A stretch of 64,000 bases of DNA from Bacillus alkalisoli (GTDB taxonomy: Bacteria; Bacillota; Bacilli; Bacillales; Bacillaceae_I), in assembly GCF_002797415.1 (NCBI RefSeq), contig NZ_KZ454944.1:1077745-1141744 (forward strand), written 5' to 3'. The translations under genes and the position numbers were made by a program. A model generated the notes under the pieces. That model had not been told where the DNA came from, made no database searches, and saw only the letters and a program-made list of their open reading frames with translations. Positions 38,545 to 46,986 of the stretch are shown one piece after another. How positions within the stretch are numbered: position 1 is the stretch's first letter; every line of letters begins with the position of its first letter.

Positions 38545-39303
38545 TTGAAAATAATTGAATCTGTAAAAAATCCAAAGGTAAAGCAGTGGAAGAAGCTACA
38601 TAAGAAAAAAGAAAGAGAAGCTAGTAACACATTTCTAATAGAAGGATTTCATTTAGTAGAGGAAGCCTTAAAAATAGATAACCTAGTAGAAGACATTATT
38701 ATTAGTGATAAGGAAACTTTGCCGTCCAGTTGGAAAACGGACTACGTGAATTTGTACAGTGTTCCCAATGATGTGTTAAAAGCGATTAGTGAAACGCAAA
38801 CACCACAAGGAGTTATTGCTATATGTCGAATGAAAGACGCGCTGGAGGTATCAGTGTCTACTAATAGTAAAATACTTATGCTTGATCATGTTCAGGACCC
38901 TGGGAACGTCGGTACGATGATTCGAACAGCTGAAGCGGTCGGAATAGATTTAATCGTATTAGGAGACGGGTGTGCAGATATATATAATGGAAAGGTTATT
39001 CGTTCAACACAAGGAGCGATGTTTCATTTACCGATCGTGCAAGGCTCACTAAACGAATGGATGGAAAAATGTAATACGCAACAAATCCCCATATTTGGGA
39101 CAGCTTTAGAAAATGGAGTAAGCTATACACAAATCAATCCTCCAAAGTCATTTGCTTTAATCGTTGGTAATGAAGGAAAAGGAATGGCAAAAGACCTGTT
39201 AGACAAAACAAATCAAAACTTGTATATTCCAATTTACGGAAAAAGTGAATCCCTAAACGTTGGCATTGCAGCGGGAATATTAATGTACTATTTAAGAGGC
39301 TAA
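38545..39303 (+). CDS. ysgA: TrmH/SpoU-family RNA 2'-O-methyltransferase (YsgA)
   Basis: 252 aa. N-terminal substrate-binding domain (about 1-95: KNPKVKQWKKLHKKKERE, FLIEGFHLVEEAL), then the knotted SPOUT domain with LDHVQDPGNVGTMIRTAEA, LIVGNEGKGM and ESLNVGIAAGILMY. It modifies rRNA or tRNA ribose; the site is unknown. TTG start at 38545 with AAAGGAG is chosen over the long upstream extension. pheST follows downstream, as in B. subtilis. Confidence 0.9.
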   Translation: MKIIESVKNPKVKQWKKLHKKKEREASNTFLIEGFHLVEEALKIDNLVEDIIISDKETLPSSWKTDYVNLYSVPNDVLKAISETQTPQGVIAICRMKDALEVSVSTNSKILMLDHVQDPGNVGTMIRTAEAVGIDLIVLGDGCADIYNGKVIRSTQGAMFHLPIVQGSLNEWMEKCNTQQIPIFGTALENGVSYTQINPPKSFALIVGNEGKGMAKDLLDKTNQNLYIPIYGKSESLNVGIAAGILMYYLRG

Positions 39304-39305
39304 AG

Positions 39306-39350
39306 AAAAAACTGTAAGAGAGTAACGATACTCTCTTACAGTTTTTTTGT
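39306..39350. terminator. Bidirectional terminator after ysgA
   Basis: AAACTGTAAGAGAGTA / ATACTCTCTTACAGTTTTTTT; 16-bp stem between convergent genes. Confidence 0.9.
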
Positions 39351-39533
39351 TTGATTATCTTTAGCTCTTTTTTCATTACGAAAATACACAACCCCAAGAG
39401 AAAGGCCAATAAGGTTAATCACAAACATGAAAAGAAAAAATGGAGAGATATCACCTTGTATTAAGTAATAAGAGTATCTGATTGTATTAACAACAATTAA
39501 TATCATTAATACAATATAAAATGTTTTCCTCAT
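39336..39533 (-). CDS. Small membrane protein, unknown function
   Basis: 65 aa with two hydrophobic segments (about 3-19 and 28-50) and a charged C-terminus (NEKRAKDNQTKKL). ATG at 39533 after AAAGGAGG, which decides the start over 39572. The 3' end overlaps the terminator. Not recognised in any family. Confidence 0.65.
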   Translation of the reverse strand: MRKTFYIVLMILIVVNTIRYSYYLIQGDISPFFLFMFVINLIGLSLGVVYFRNEKRAKDNQTKKL

Positions 39534-39557
39534 AAATCCTCCTTTAAAACTAATTAA

Positions 39558-39712
39558 TTGAGTCCGTTTCATAGTGTATGACTACTAAACGAAAAACGAA
39601 TAATAGCATCGTATTCTGTGTTTTTACACCCTCATAAACGAACATATTATATTGTATATCACTAAAATATTCGTTTTTCATTAAACGAACCGTAATTATG
39701 AAATTGATTCAA
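39558..39712 (+). repeat. AT-rich MITE-like repeat, copy A
   Basis: 155 bp with imperfect terminal inverted repeats of about 44 bases: left TTGAGTCCGTTTCATAG ... AAACGAAAAACGAAT, right (reverse complement) TTGAATCAATTTCATAAT ... AATGAAAAACGAAT. No ORF or transposase. Confidence 0.78.
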
Positions 39713-39821
39713 TTATCACTATAACATAAAGATTAAAACTTACCCCCAATACCTCAATGCTATTATAGTACTTGTTTTTTAAAAGCTATGTTAAGCTTAG
39801 TGTTGTTATTTAACAATATTC

Positions 39822-39899
39822 CTGTTGATTTCCGTGCAAGGCTGAGACTCCACGGGAGACACGCCCGCGGAAAGCGAAGCCTTGCACGGAAATCAACAG
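39822..39899 (+). repeat. GC-rich repeat, minimal derivative (copy 11)
   Basis: 78 bases: arms CTGTTGATTTCCGTGCAAGG and CCTTGCACGGAAATCAACAG are perfect complements. Between them only GACTCCACGGGAG and GCCCGCGGAAAGCG remain; the central GTGAG ... CTCAC hairpin is missing. Confidence 0.88.
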
Positions 39900-39944
39900 C
39901 GTTCTTTAACAAAGCCTTATCAAAAACTAATATATTTTCGTTAG

Positions 39945-39973
39945 TTGCAAAAGCATCTATATTTCCATATAAT
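39945..39973 (+). promoter_or_regulatory. Sigma-A promoter of the pheST transcript
   Basis: TTGCAA (39945-39950), 17-base spacer, TATAAT (39968-39973). Confidence 0.82.
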
Positions 39974-40007
39974 AAGAAAAGGTAAATAACAACATAATAA
40001 TTTTTAT

Positions 40008-40270
40008 AAAAACGATGAAAGAGACAAGTAGCTTTTCATGCGCTATGTAGGGAGAAGATGCCTGAGACTGAAAGCATTTTTATAGTGGCAATTAGTGAAA
40101 TTTCACCTCTCGAGTTGACGCTTGGACCAGCCATGAGCTGTAAAAGTGTTCCGGTTAAAAAACCGTTATTTGGAATGAAGTGAACTAGACATGTCTATTA
40201 ACCATTTGTTTAGTTAATTAGGGTGGTAACGCGATACAACTCGTCCCTTACATAGGGAGGAGTTTTTTTA
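40008..40270 (+). ncRNA. T-box leader of pheST (phenylalanine specific)
   Basis: Leader with AGGGAGAAGATGCCTGAGACTG (stem I AG-bulge region, in part), a probable specifier TTC in GAAATTTCACC, and the T-box core AGGGTGGTAACGCG at 40220-40233. The terminator AACTCGTCCC / GGGAGGAGTT plus T-run is at 40238-40270. Senses uncharged tRNA-Phe. Confidence 0.93.
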
Positions 40271-40377
40271 TTTGCCTAAAAAGCCACCTTATACATAAGA
40301 AAAGGCTGCTTATGTAAAAGTTGTTGTTTTTATTAGGGTGTTTACTCAAAGATTGTCGTATTTTACGCTTTTAAAAC

Positions 40378-40512
40378 CGTGAGTGGATTGAAGCGGAAGG
40401 CACTTCACTCCTGCGGGAAGAAGAGTGAAGCGTGAGACCCCACAGGCGGGACGCCGAGGAGGCTCACGTCGCTCCCCGCGGAAAGGAAGTGCCTGCAGCG
40501 GAAAGGAACGGA
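40378..40512 (+). repeat. GC-rich hairpin repeat, copy 12
   Basis: Near twin of copy 8. Arms AGCGGAAGGCACTTC and GGAAGTGCCTGCAGCG: the ACTTC/GGAAGT change against ACTCG/CGAGT in copy 8 keeps pairing. It sits between the T-box terminator and pheS, so it is inside the transcribed leader of pheST. Confidence 0.92.
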
Positions 40513-40581
40513 CAGAGTATTATTCCTAAATTTATTTTAAAAAACTTTTAACACAAGAGCCTGAAAAAGGAGGAAACAACA

Positions 40582-41616
40582 GTGGAACAACGTTTAAAAG
40601 AATTACAACAACAAGCACTACAACAAGTTAGCGAAGCACAAAGCTTAAAAGAACTAAATGATGTTCGTGTCGCTTACTTAGGAAAAAAAGGACCAATCAC
40701 AGAAATCTTACGTGGAATGGGTCAATTATCAGCGGAAGAGCGTCCAAAAATGGGGGCACTAGCAAATGAAGTACGCGAAGCTATCGCATCCAAACTAGAA
40801 GAAAAAGTAACTCTACTAGAAAAAGAAGCAGTAGCACAAAAGTTAGCTTCTGAAACAATCGACGTAACATTGCCTGGTAGACCAGTTCGTACAGGAAACC
40901 GTCACCCTTTAACAAAAGTGGTCGAGGAAATAGAAGATCTTTTCTTAGGAATGGGCTACACAATCGAGCAAGGGCCTGAAGTAGAAACAGACTACTATAA
41001 CTTTGAAGCGCTAAACTTACCGCAAGATCACCCAGCTCGTGATATGCAAGATACTTTCTACATTACAGAAAATACGCTATTACGTACGCAAACATCACCA
41101 GTTCAAGTTCGTACAATGGAAAAGAATGTAGAAAAAGGACCAATCAAAATTATTTGTCCCGGTAAAGTGTATCGCCGTGACGATGATGATGCAACACACT
41201 CTCATCAATTTACGCAAATCGAAGGACTTGTTATCGATAAAAACATAACAATGAGTGACTTAAAAGGCACACTACAAGTATTTGCTAGAAAAATGTTCGG
41301 AGACGATCGCGAAATCCGTTTACGCCCAAGCTTTTTCCCATTCACAGAGCCATCAGTTGAGGTAGATGTTTCATGTATGAAGTGTGGAGGCAAAGGCTGT
41401 AACGTATGTAAGAGTACAGGTTGGATCGAAATCTTAGGTGCTGGAATGGTTCATCCGAACGTATTACGCATGGCTGGATATGATCCAAAAGTATACCAAG
41501 GATTCGCATTTGGTATGGGACCAGAACGTATTACGATGTTAAAGTACGGTGTAGATGATATTCGTCATTTCTATACAAACGACCAACGGTTCATTCAGCA
41601 GTTCAACCGAGTTTAA
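40582..41616 (+). CDS. pheS: Phenylalanyl-tRNA synthetase alpha subunit
   Basis: 344 aa. N-terminal coiled coil (about 1-85) that grips tRNA, then the class II catalytic core: [44 protein letters not shown], and motif 3 [17 protein letters not shown] start at 40582 after AGGAGG. Forms an alpha2-beta2 enzyme with PheT, which starts 15 bases downstream. Confidence 0.97.
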   Translation: MEQRLKELQQQALQQVSEAQSLKELNDVRVAYLGKKGPITEILRGMGQLSAEERPKMGALANEVREAIASKLEEKVTLLEKEAVAQKLASETIDVTLPGRPVRTGNRHPLTKVVEEIEDLFLGMGYTIEQGPEVETDYYNFEALNLPQDHPARDMQDTFYITENTLLRTQTSPVQVRTMEKNVEKGPIKIICPGKVYRRDDDDATHSHQFTQIEGLVIDKNITMSDLKGTLQVFARKMFGDDREIRLRPSFFPFTEPSVEVDVSCMKCGGKGCNVCKSTGWIEILGAGMVHPNVLRMAGYDPKVYQGFAFGMGPERITMLKYGVDDIRHFYTNDQRFIQQFNRV

Positions 41617-41631
41617 AAGGGAGGGTCAAAC

Positions 41632-44046
41632 ATGTTAGTTTCTTATAATTGGTTAAAAGAGTATGTAGACATAGATGGAATTAGTGCAGAAGATCTTGCA
41701 GAAAAAATTACACGTAGTGGGATAGAAGTAGAAGGCGTAGCCACTCTAAACGAAGGAATTACTGGTGTTGTCATTGGACACGTTTTAGAGAGAGAACAAC
41801 ATCCTGATGCAGATAAGCTTAGCAAATGTTTAGTAGACGTTGGGGATGAAGAGCCAGTTCAAATCATTTGTGGTGCACCTAATGTCGGTAAAGGTCAAAA
41901 AGTTGCTGTTGCAAAAGTTGGTGCGGTTTTACCTGGTAACTTCAAAATTAAGAAAGCAAAACTACGTGGTGAAGCGTCTCACGGAATGATTTGTTCTTTA
42001 CAAGAGTTAGGTATTGAGTCAAAACTAGTTGCTAAAGAATACTCAGAAGGAATCTTTGTATTTTCAGGCGATGTAGAAGTTGGGCAAGACGCATTAGAAT
42101 ACTTACAACGAGAAGACAAAGTTCTAGAACTAGGCTTAACGCCAAACCGTTCGGACTGCTTAAGCATGTTAGGTGTAGCTTATGAAGTGGCAGCTATTTT
42201 AGGCAAAGAAGTAAAATGGCCAGCAGCTAACTTCCAAGAAACGGCTGAAAAAGCTTCCGATTATATATCTGTTCAAGTAGAGGCGATAGAAGATAACCCT
42301 CTTTATGTGGCGAAGATTGTAAAAAACGTAAAAATTGGTCCATCACCACTATGGTTACAAGGACGCTTAATGGCAGCTGGCATTCGCCCTCATAATAACG
42401 TAGTAGATATTACAAACTACATTTTACTAGAATACGGTCAACCGTTACATGCATTTGACTACGACCGTTTAGGCAGTAAAGAAGTATTAGTACGTCGTGC
42501 AAAAGCTGGCGAAAAAATCATTACACTTGATGATGCAGAAAGAACGTTAACAGATGACCATTTAGTTATTACAAATGGTACCGAGCCAATTGCTCTTGCT
42601 GGAGTTATGGGTGGAGCAAATTCTGAAGTTGGTGCAGACACAACTACAGTACTAATTGAGTCCGCATACTTTAACGGAAAAACAGTACGTAAAGCTTCAA
42701 AAGACCACGGATTACGAAGTGAGGCAAGTGCTCGTTTTGAAAAAGGAATTGATCCAAAACGTACACACGATGCTGCAGAACGTGCTGCTGCATTAATGGT
42801 TCAGCATGCAGGTGGCGAAGTTGTAGGAGGATCTGTTGAATTCAATGAAATGAAGATGGAACCTGCAGTTGTAACAACGACAATTGAAAAAATTAATGCA
42901 GTGTTAGGAACTTCTATTTCTGCTGAAGAAGCGAAAACAATCTTTACAAAATTACAATTCGACGTGGTAGAAGATAATGGTACGTTCAATGTAACGGTAC
43001 CTACACGCCGTGGAGATATTACAATTGAAGAAGATTTAGTAGAGGAAGTTGCACGTTTATTCGGCTATGACAACATCCCGACGACTTTACCAGTTAGCGC
43101 ATCTACTCCTGGAGCATTAACAGTTTATCAAGCAAAACGACGTAAAGTTCGTAACCTACTAGAAGGTGCTGGATTGCTGCAAACAATCACGTATTCTTTA
43201 ACAAGTGATACACGCGCAAAACAATTCGCACTTGAAGATGGAAATGCAATTCGTCTAGCAATGCCAATGAGTGAAGAAAGAAGCACGCTACGTTTAAGCT
43301 TATTGCCACACTTACTAGAAGTTGTTCAACATAACATCGCTCGCCAAATCCATACAAATTCTATTTATGAAATAAGTTCTGTTTTCGTTGGAAAAGAAGG
43401 AAACGACTTACCAGAAGAAAAAGAAAGATTAGCAGGTGTATTAACAGGACTGTGGCATATGCATCAATGGCAAGGTGAGAAGAAAGCAGTAGATTTCTAC
43501 GTTGCAAAAGGTATTTTAGATGGCATGTTCGAAACACTTGGTTTAGCAACTTCAGTAGAATATCGTCGTGGAGTAAAAGACGGTTTACATCCAGGCCGTA
43601 CAGCAGAAGTATTCTTAAACGGGGAGACAATCGGATTTGTAGGTCAACTTCACCCAGAAACACAAAATGAGTTAGACTTACCAGAAACGTATGTGTTTGA
43701 GATTGCATTAAGCACTGTACTTTCTGAAAACGTAGAAGAAATTAAGTATGGTGCAATTCCACGATTCCCATCGATTTCACGCGATATCGCTTTAGTTGTG
43801 GAAAGAAGTACACCAGCTGGTGAGTTACAAAAAGTTATCGTAGAAAATGGTGGTAAGCTATTAAAAGATGTAAAAGTATTCGATTTATATGAAGGCGATA
43901 AAATTGATGCTAACATGAAGTCCGTAGCGTTCTCTTTACGTTACTACCACCCAGAGCACACACTAACAGATGAAGAAGTGACAAAAGTACACAATAAAGT
44001 GTTAGTCGCTTTAGAAGAGAAGTGTGGAGCTATGTTAAGAAGTTAA
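41632..44046 (+). CDS. pheT: Phenylalanyl-tRNA synthetase beta subunit
   Basis: 804 aa. N-terminal EMAP/tRNA-binding domain (about 39-155), B3/4 editing domain, B5 domain (about 405-480), non-catalytic core and C-terminal ferredoxin-fold anticodon-binding domain (about 710-804, [15 protein letters not shown]). AGGGAGGGTC precedes the ATG. Terminator follows at 44052-44092. Confidence 0.97.
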   Translation: MLVSYNWLKEYVDIDGISAEDLAEKITRSGIEVEGVATLNEGITGVVIGHVLEREQHPDADKLSKCLVDVGDEEPVQIICGAPNVGKGQKVAVAKVGAVLPGNFKIKKAKLRGEASHGMICSLQELGIESKLVAKEYSEGIFVFSGDVEVGQDALEYLQREDKVLELGLTPNRSDCLSMLGVAYEVAAILGKEVKWPAANFQETAEKASDYISVQVEAIEDNPLYVAKIVKNVKIGPSPLWLQGRLMAAGIRPHNNVVDITNYILLEYGQPLHAFDYDRLGSKEVLVRRAKAGEKIITLDDAERTLTDDHLVITNGTEPIALAGVMGGANSEVGADTTTVLIESAYFNGKTVRKASKDHGLRSEASARFEKGIDPKRTHDAAERAAALMVQHAGGEVVGGSVEFNEMKMEPAVVTTTIEKINAVLGTSISAEEAKTIFTKLQFDVVEDNGTFNVTVPTRRGDITIEEDLVEEVARLFGYDNIPTTLPVSASTPGALTVYQAKRRKVRNLLEGAGLLQTITYSLTSDTRAKQFALEDGNAIRLAMPMSEERSTLRLSLLPHLLEVVQHNIARQIHTNSIYEISSVFVGKEGNDLPEEKERLAGVLTGLWHMHQWQGEKKAVDFYVAKGILDGMFETLGLATSVEYRRGVKDGLHPGRTAEVFLNGETIGFVGQLHPETQNELDLPETYVFEIALSTVLSENVEEIKYGAIPRFPSISRDIALVVERSTPAGELQKVIVENGGKLLKDVKVFDLYEGDKIDANMKSVAFSLRYYHPEHTLTDEEVTKVHNKVLVALEEKCGAMLRS

Positions 44047-44051
44047 TTTGA

Positions 44052-44092
44052 GATGAGCACTCTAACAATTCTTTGTTGGAGTGCTTATTTAT
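44052..44092 (+). terminator. Terminator after pheT
   Basis: GAGCACTC-AACA / TGTT-GAGTGC(T) stem with a T/A-rich tail. Confidence 0.72.
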
Positions 44093-44195
44093 TATATTGC
44101 GAAAATCTGATTTCTGGATATATTAGATAATTTCCCGATAAAAAAGAAGCGTTTGTGACAAAAAGCCAATGACGTTTAACTTGTCTTAGAAATTA

Positions 44196-44377
44196 GTTGA
44201 AGTTGAACTTCATAAGACCCCGATGGAGAACATCTGGCATTCAAAATTTATCGTAGTTGAACTTCATAAGGCTGATGAAGTTCATCTGGCATCAAAAAAT
44301 AATCGTAGAAGAACTTCATAAGGCTGATGAAGTTCATCCGGCCAAAAAAATTGTTGAAAAAGATAACTTCTTCAACA
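44196..44377 (+). repeat. Tandem hairpin repeats downstream of pheT
   Basis: Three related units begin at 44196, 44253 and 44305, each with GTWGWWGAACTTCATAAG and CATCTGGCAT-like or CATCCGGCC parts. Units 2 and 3 each form GAACTTCAT-AAGGCTG-ATGAAGTTC. A fourth, weaker hairpin GTTGAAAAAG / CTTCTTCAAC ends the array at 44353-44376. No ORF. Role unknown. Confidence 0.7.
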
Positions 44378-44424
44378 TTCAGTAAGTATAGAGGCCTTGG
44401 ATAAAATCCGGTTAATTTAAATGG

Positions 44425-44464
44425 AAAGGCCCCGAGATTAAAATTTTTGATCTTTGGGGCCTCT
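44425..44464 (-). terminator. Terminator of rnhC (minus strand)
   Basis: AGGCCCCGAGAT / ATCTTTGGGGCCT forms a 12-bp stem downstream of rnhC. Confidence 0.65.
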
Positions 44465-44513
44465 CCTTAAATATTATTCGTTTTTTCACTAGTTTTGTCC
44501 CAGCCTCTTAAGA

Positions 44514-45458
44514 CTATAATATTTTTTTTGCTTTTTCTGTATTGGCAAAATGGAGTTTGGCTACTTCGCCAAGTTTCTGCTGACCGTGAGTTCTAATAAA
44601 TCTAGCAGCAGCTTTGTCGACTATAGCTCCAGCACCTTTGGGAATCGTAAAGCCCGCCAAACTACTGATCTTGTCCATTTCACGTAAAAAGGCATATCTA
44701 GCAATGATGGATGCAGCTGCTACTGATAAATGAAGGCCTTCCGCTTTCGTTTGAAAAAAGACTTTTTCCTTCACGATCGATGGCTGTTTACTTAAATGTC
44801 TGTAATACACATCAGCTTCAGCAAATTGATCAATTAAAATCGCTTCTGGTTTATCTGGGCCAATTTTTGCTAAAACATTCTCAAGTGCTTTGTTATGCAA
44901 AATAGCCTTCATTTTTCCCTGAGTCATTGTCTTTTGCATTTCGTTATATTTATCATTATGTAACACTAATAAACTGTAAGGAACAAATGGTAGAATCTCT
45001 TTTGCGATGGCACAAATTTTTTCATCCGTTAAAGCTTTAGAGTCTTTCACACCAGCCTGTTTTAAAATATCCATATCTTCTTTTCTAACGTATGCGGCAC
45101 AAACAGTGATTGGGCCGAAGTAATCGCCTGTTCCAACTTCATCTGAACCAATAACACTTAAAGAAGAGAAACCAGCAGGCAATGGTGTACCAGCTTGTTT
45201 TGTTTTTTGGAAAGGATTTGGTTTCTTTTTAGTAGAAGGACTAGTTGAACTAGCAATGCTAGCCCATTTGCTGGCCTCCGTTGCAGCATCTTTCCCTTGA
45301 AAAAGAACTTTACCAGACTTATAACCAGTTATCGTACATCCACCTGTTTTAGCAGAAAATACAGCCCCATTTGGTGGAGTATTTACTAGCCCTTTTTCAT
45401 AATGATTCTTCATTTTTAGTAAGTGGTCACTAGAAACAGTTAATACTTGATTAGACAA
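44514..45458 (-). CDS. rnhC: Ribonuclease HIII
   Basis: 314 aa. N-terminal TBP-like substrate-binding domain (about 1-85), then the catalytic domain with GSDEVGTGDYFGP (Asp-Glu pair), VKDSKALTD, ILIDQFAEADVYY and SVAAASIIARYAFL. Removes RNA from RNA/DNA hybrids. TTG start at 45458 after GGAGATGAA. Divergent from zapA. Confidence 0.94.
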   Translation of the reverse strand: MSNQVLTVSSDHLLKMKNHYEKGLVNTPPNGAVFSAKTGGCTITGYKSGKVLFQGKDAATEASKWASIASSTSPSTKKKPNPFQKTKQAGTPLPAGFSSLSVIGSDEVGTGDYFGPITVCAAYVRKEDMDILKQAGVKDSKALTDEKICAIAKEILPFVPYSLLVLHNDKYNEMQKTMTQGKMKAILHNKALENVLAKIGPDKPEAILIDQFAEADVYYRHLSKQPSIVKEKVFFQTKAEGLHLSVAAASIIARYAFLREMDKISSLAGFTIPKGAGAIVDKAAARFIRTHGQQKLGEVAKLHFANTEKAKKIL

Positions 45459-45596
45459 TTCTTCATCTCCTACTACAAAAATTTACATAAAATGCTTTTT
45501 CATTTATTGTTTACTTTCCACTTTCAATTAGTTCGTGTTATTATTAAGATTAGCATTTACATATATTCATGCAATTGTATTTAAAATAATAGTTAA

Positions 45597-45660
45597 GTTA
45601 AAGCTTAGTGTTGATGATTAACTACTAATGCCTATTGATTTGCACGCAAATTAACAACGA
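45597..45660 (+). repeat. Remnant of the GC-rich repeat (copy 13)
   Basis: GTTAAAGCTTAGTGTTG followed by CTATTGATTTGCACGCAAAT and TAACAACG. It shares the left flank GTTAAGCTTAGTGTTG and the arm sequence with copy 11, but the whole centre is gone and the arms abut. The rest of the 45459-45769 gap shows no clear feature. Confidence 0.5.
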
Positions 45661-45769
45661 ACTTTTACACAGCCAAAATAATAAAGTTAACTCTTTTATT
45701 TTAAACGAAATAGATGAAGGAAAACACCTAAAATGGAAAGTTTTACGTGATGAAATGGGGGCATACACG

Positions 45770-46024
45770 TTGTCAGATCAAAAAACGCGTACTACTGTCG
45801 ACATTTATGGCCAACAATATTCTATTGTTGGAACAGAGAGCATCAGTCATATGAGACTAGTTGCATCCATTGTCGATGAAAAGATGAGAGATATTAAAGG
45901 GAAGAACGCAAATCTAGATATAAATAAATTAGCTGTTTTAACAGCAGTAAATGTTGTCCATGATTATATTAAGATTAAAGACGCATATGAAGAACTAGAA
46001 AAAGAACTTAGAAAAAGGGATTGA
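45770..46024 (+). CDS. zapA: Cell division protein ZapA
   Basis: 84 aa FtsZ-ring stabiliser. The conserved part TTVDIYGQQYSIVGTES and DINKLAVLTAVNVVHDYIK is plain, with a C-terminal coiled coil. TTG at 45770 (TTG-SDQKTRTTV) matches the family start and has GGGGGC upstream. The frame is open back to 45635, but that starts in repeat DNA. Six bases before yshB. Confidence 0.92.
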   Translation: MSDQKTRTTVDIYGQQYSIVGTESISHMRLVASIVDEKMRDIKGKNANLDINKLAVLTAVNVVHDYIKIKDAYEELEKELRKRD

Positions 46025-46030
46025 GCTTTC

Positions 46031-46558
46031 ATGATCGACATAATTATTATATTCTTCCTAATACTAGGGTTAATAATCGGTATTAAACGTGGATTTATTA
46101 TGCAGGTTATACACCTTTCTGGATTTATTGCTGCATTTATTGTCGCCTATAAATTTTATGAGGAGCTAGCACCTAAATTAGTATTATGGGTTCCAATGCC
46201 GAGCTTCGGTAATCCTGATACAGCTATGTTTTTCGAGGCTACTAGTTTAGATGTCGCCTATTATCGTGCGGTTGCTTTTGCTATTCTTTTCTTTGGAACG
46301 AGAATTGCACTGCAAGTAGTAGGATCTATGCTTGACTTCTTAACACACTTACCGATATTAAAGCAAATAAATGGTTGGGCAGGCGCTATGCTAGGACTAG
46401 TAGAAGTATACTTATTAGTCTTCATCTTATTATACGTCGGTGCACTAGTACCAGTTGAAGCGGTTCAAGTTTCTATCAATGACTCTTCCATGGCAAGAGG
46501 AATCGTTGAAAACACCCCCGTCTTCGCAGAAAAACTAAAAGAATTATGGCTAGGATAA
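46031..46558 (+). CDS. yshB: CvpA family membrane protein (YshB)
   Basis: 175 aa, four membrane helices, CvpA/colicin V production family. N-terminus MIDIIIIFFLILGLIIGIKR and the RGFIMQVIHLSGFIAAF region are typical. Its role is unclear in Bacillus; coupled to zapA, so perhaps a cell-envelope function. Confidence 0.88.
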   Translation: MIDIIIIFFLILGLIIGIKRGFIMQVIHLSGFIAAFIVAYKFYEELAPKLVLWVPMPSFGNPDTAMFFEATSLDVAYYRAVAFAILFFGTRIALQVVGSMLDFLTHLPILKQINGWAGAMLGLVEVYLLVFILLYVGALVPVEAVQVSINDSSMARGIVENTPVFAEKLKELWLG

Positions 46559-46570
46559 CAAACTCGCATC

Positions 46571-46602
46571 AAAGCTCCCCTACTATTAGCGGAGCTTTTT
46601 TA
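46571..46602 (+). terminator. Terminator after yshB
   Basis: AAAGCTCC / GGAGCTTTTTTA. Confidence 0.83.
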
Positions 46603-46765
46603 GTGTAAAAAAACTACACAACATAAATAAAACAGAAATTGTACATTTTCACTAATTATTTGTATCATTTTAATTAATGATTCAGTAACCATAAGGAGTT
46701 ATACGATTATTTCCGGTATTATGGAAGAGAGATTATTATAGGTGATTTTATTACAACCTAAATAA

Positions 46766-46921
46766 GTTGCTGTTCGATGTAGGTGCGAGACTCCTGCGGG
46801 AGAAGTGTGTCAAGGGAGACCCCACAGGCCAACAGGCCGAGGAGTAGGTTTTTTCACGATAGTGAAAATAACCTTCCTTTTTACCACCCGCGGAAAGCGA
46901 GCACCTACAGCGAACAGCAAC
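46766..46921 (+). repeat. GC-rich hairpin repeat, copy 14
   Basis: Arms GTTGCTGTTCGATGTAGGTG and GCACCTACAGCGAACAGCAAC (first 20). Apical hairpin GGCC-AACA-GGCC at 46827-46838. Contains the TAGGTTTTTTCACGATAGTG module of copies 2 and 3. Confidence 0.92.
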
Positions 46922-46986
46922 AGTTAGTAGTAATAAATTAACTTTTCTGGGGAATCAAATAAGTACACGAAAGGCGTGAATAAATA

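Noticed and set aside
44196-44377. Possible CRISPR array
   Set aside because: Units vary in sequence and spacing, there are only three, there are no unique spacers between invariant repeats, and no cas genes are near.
45635-45769. N-terminal extension of zapA
   Set aside because: It begins inside a repeat remnant, and the family alignment begins at TTG 45770.
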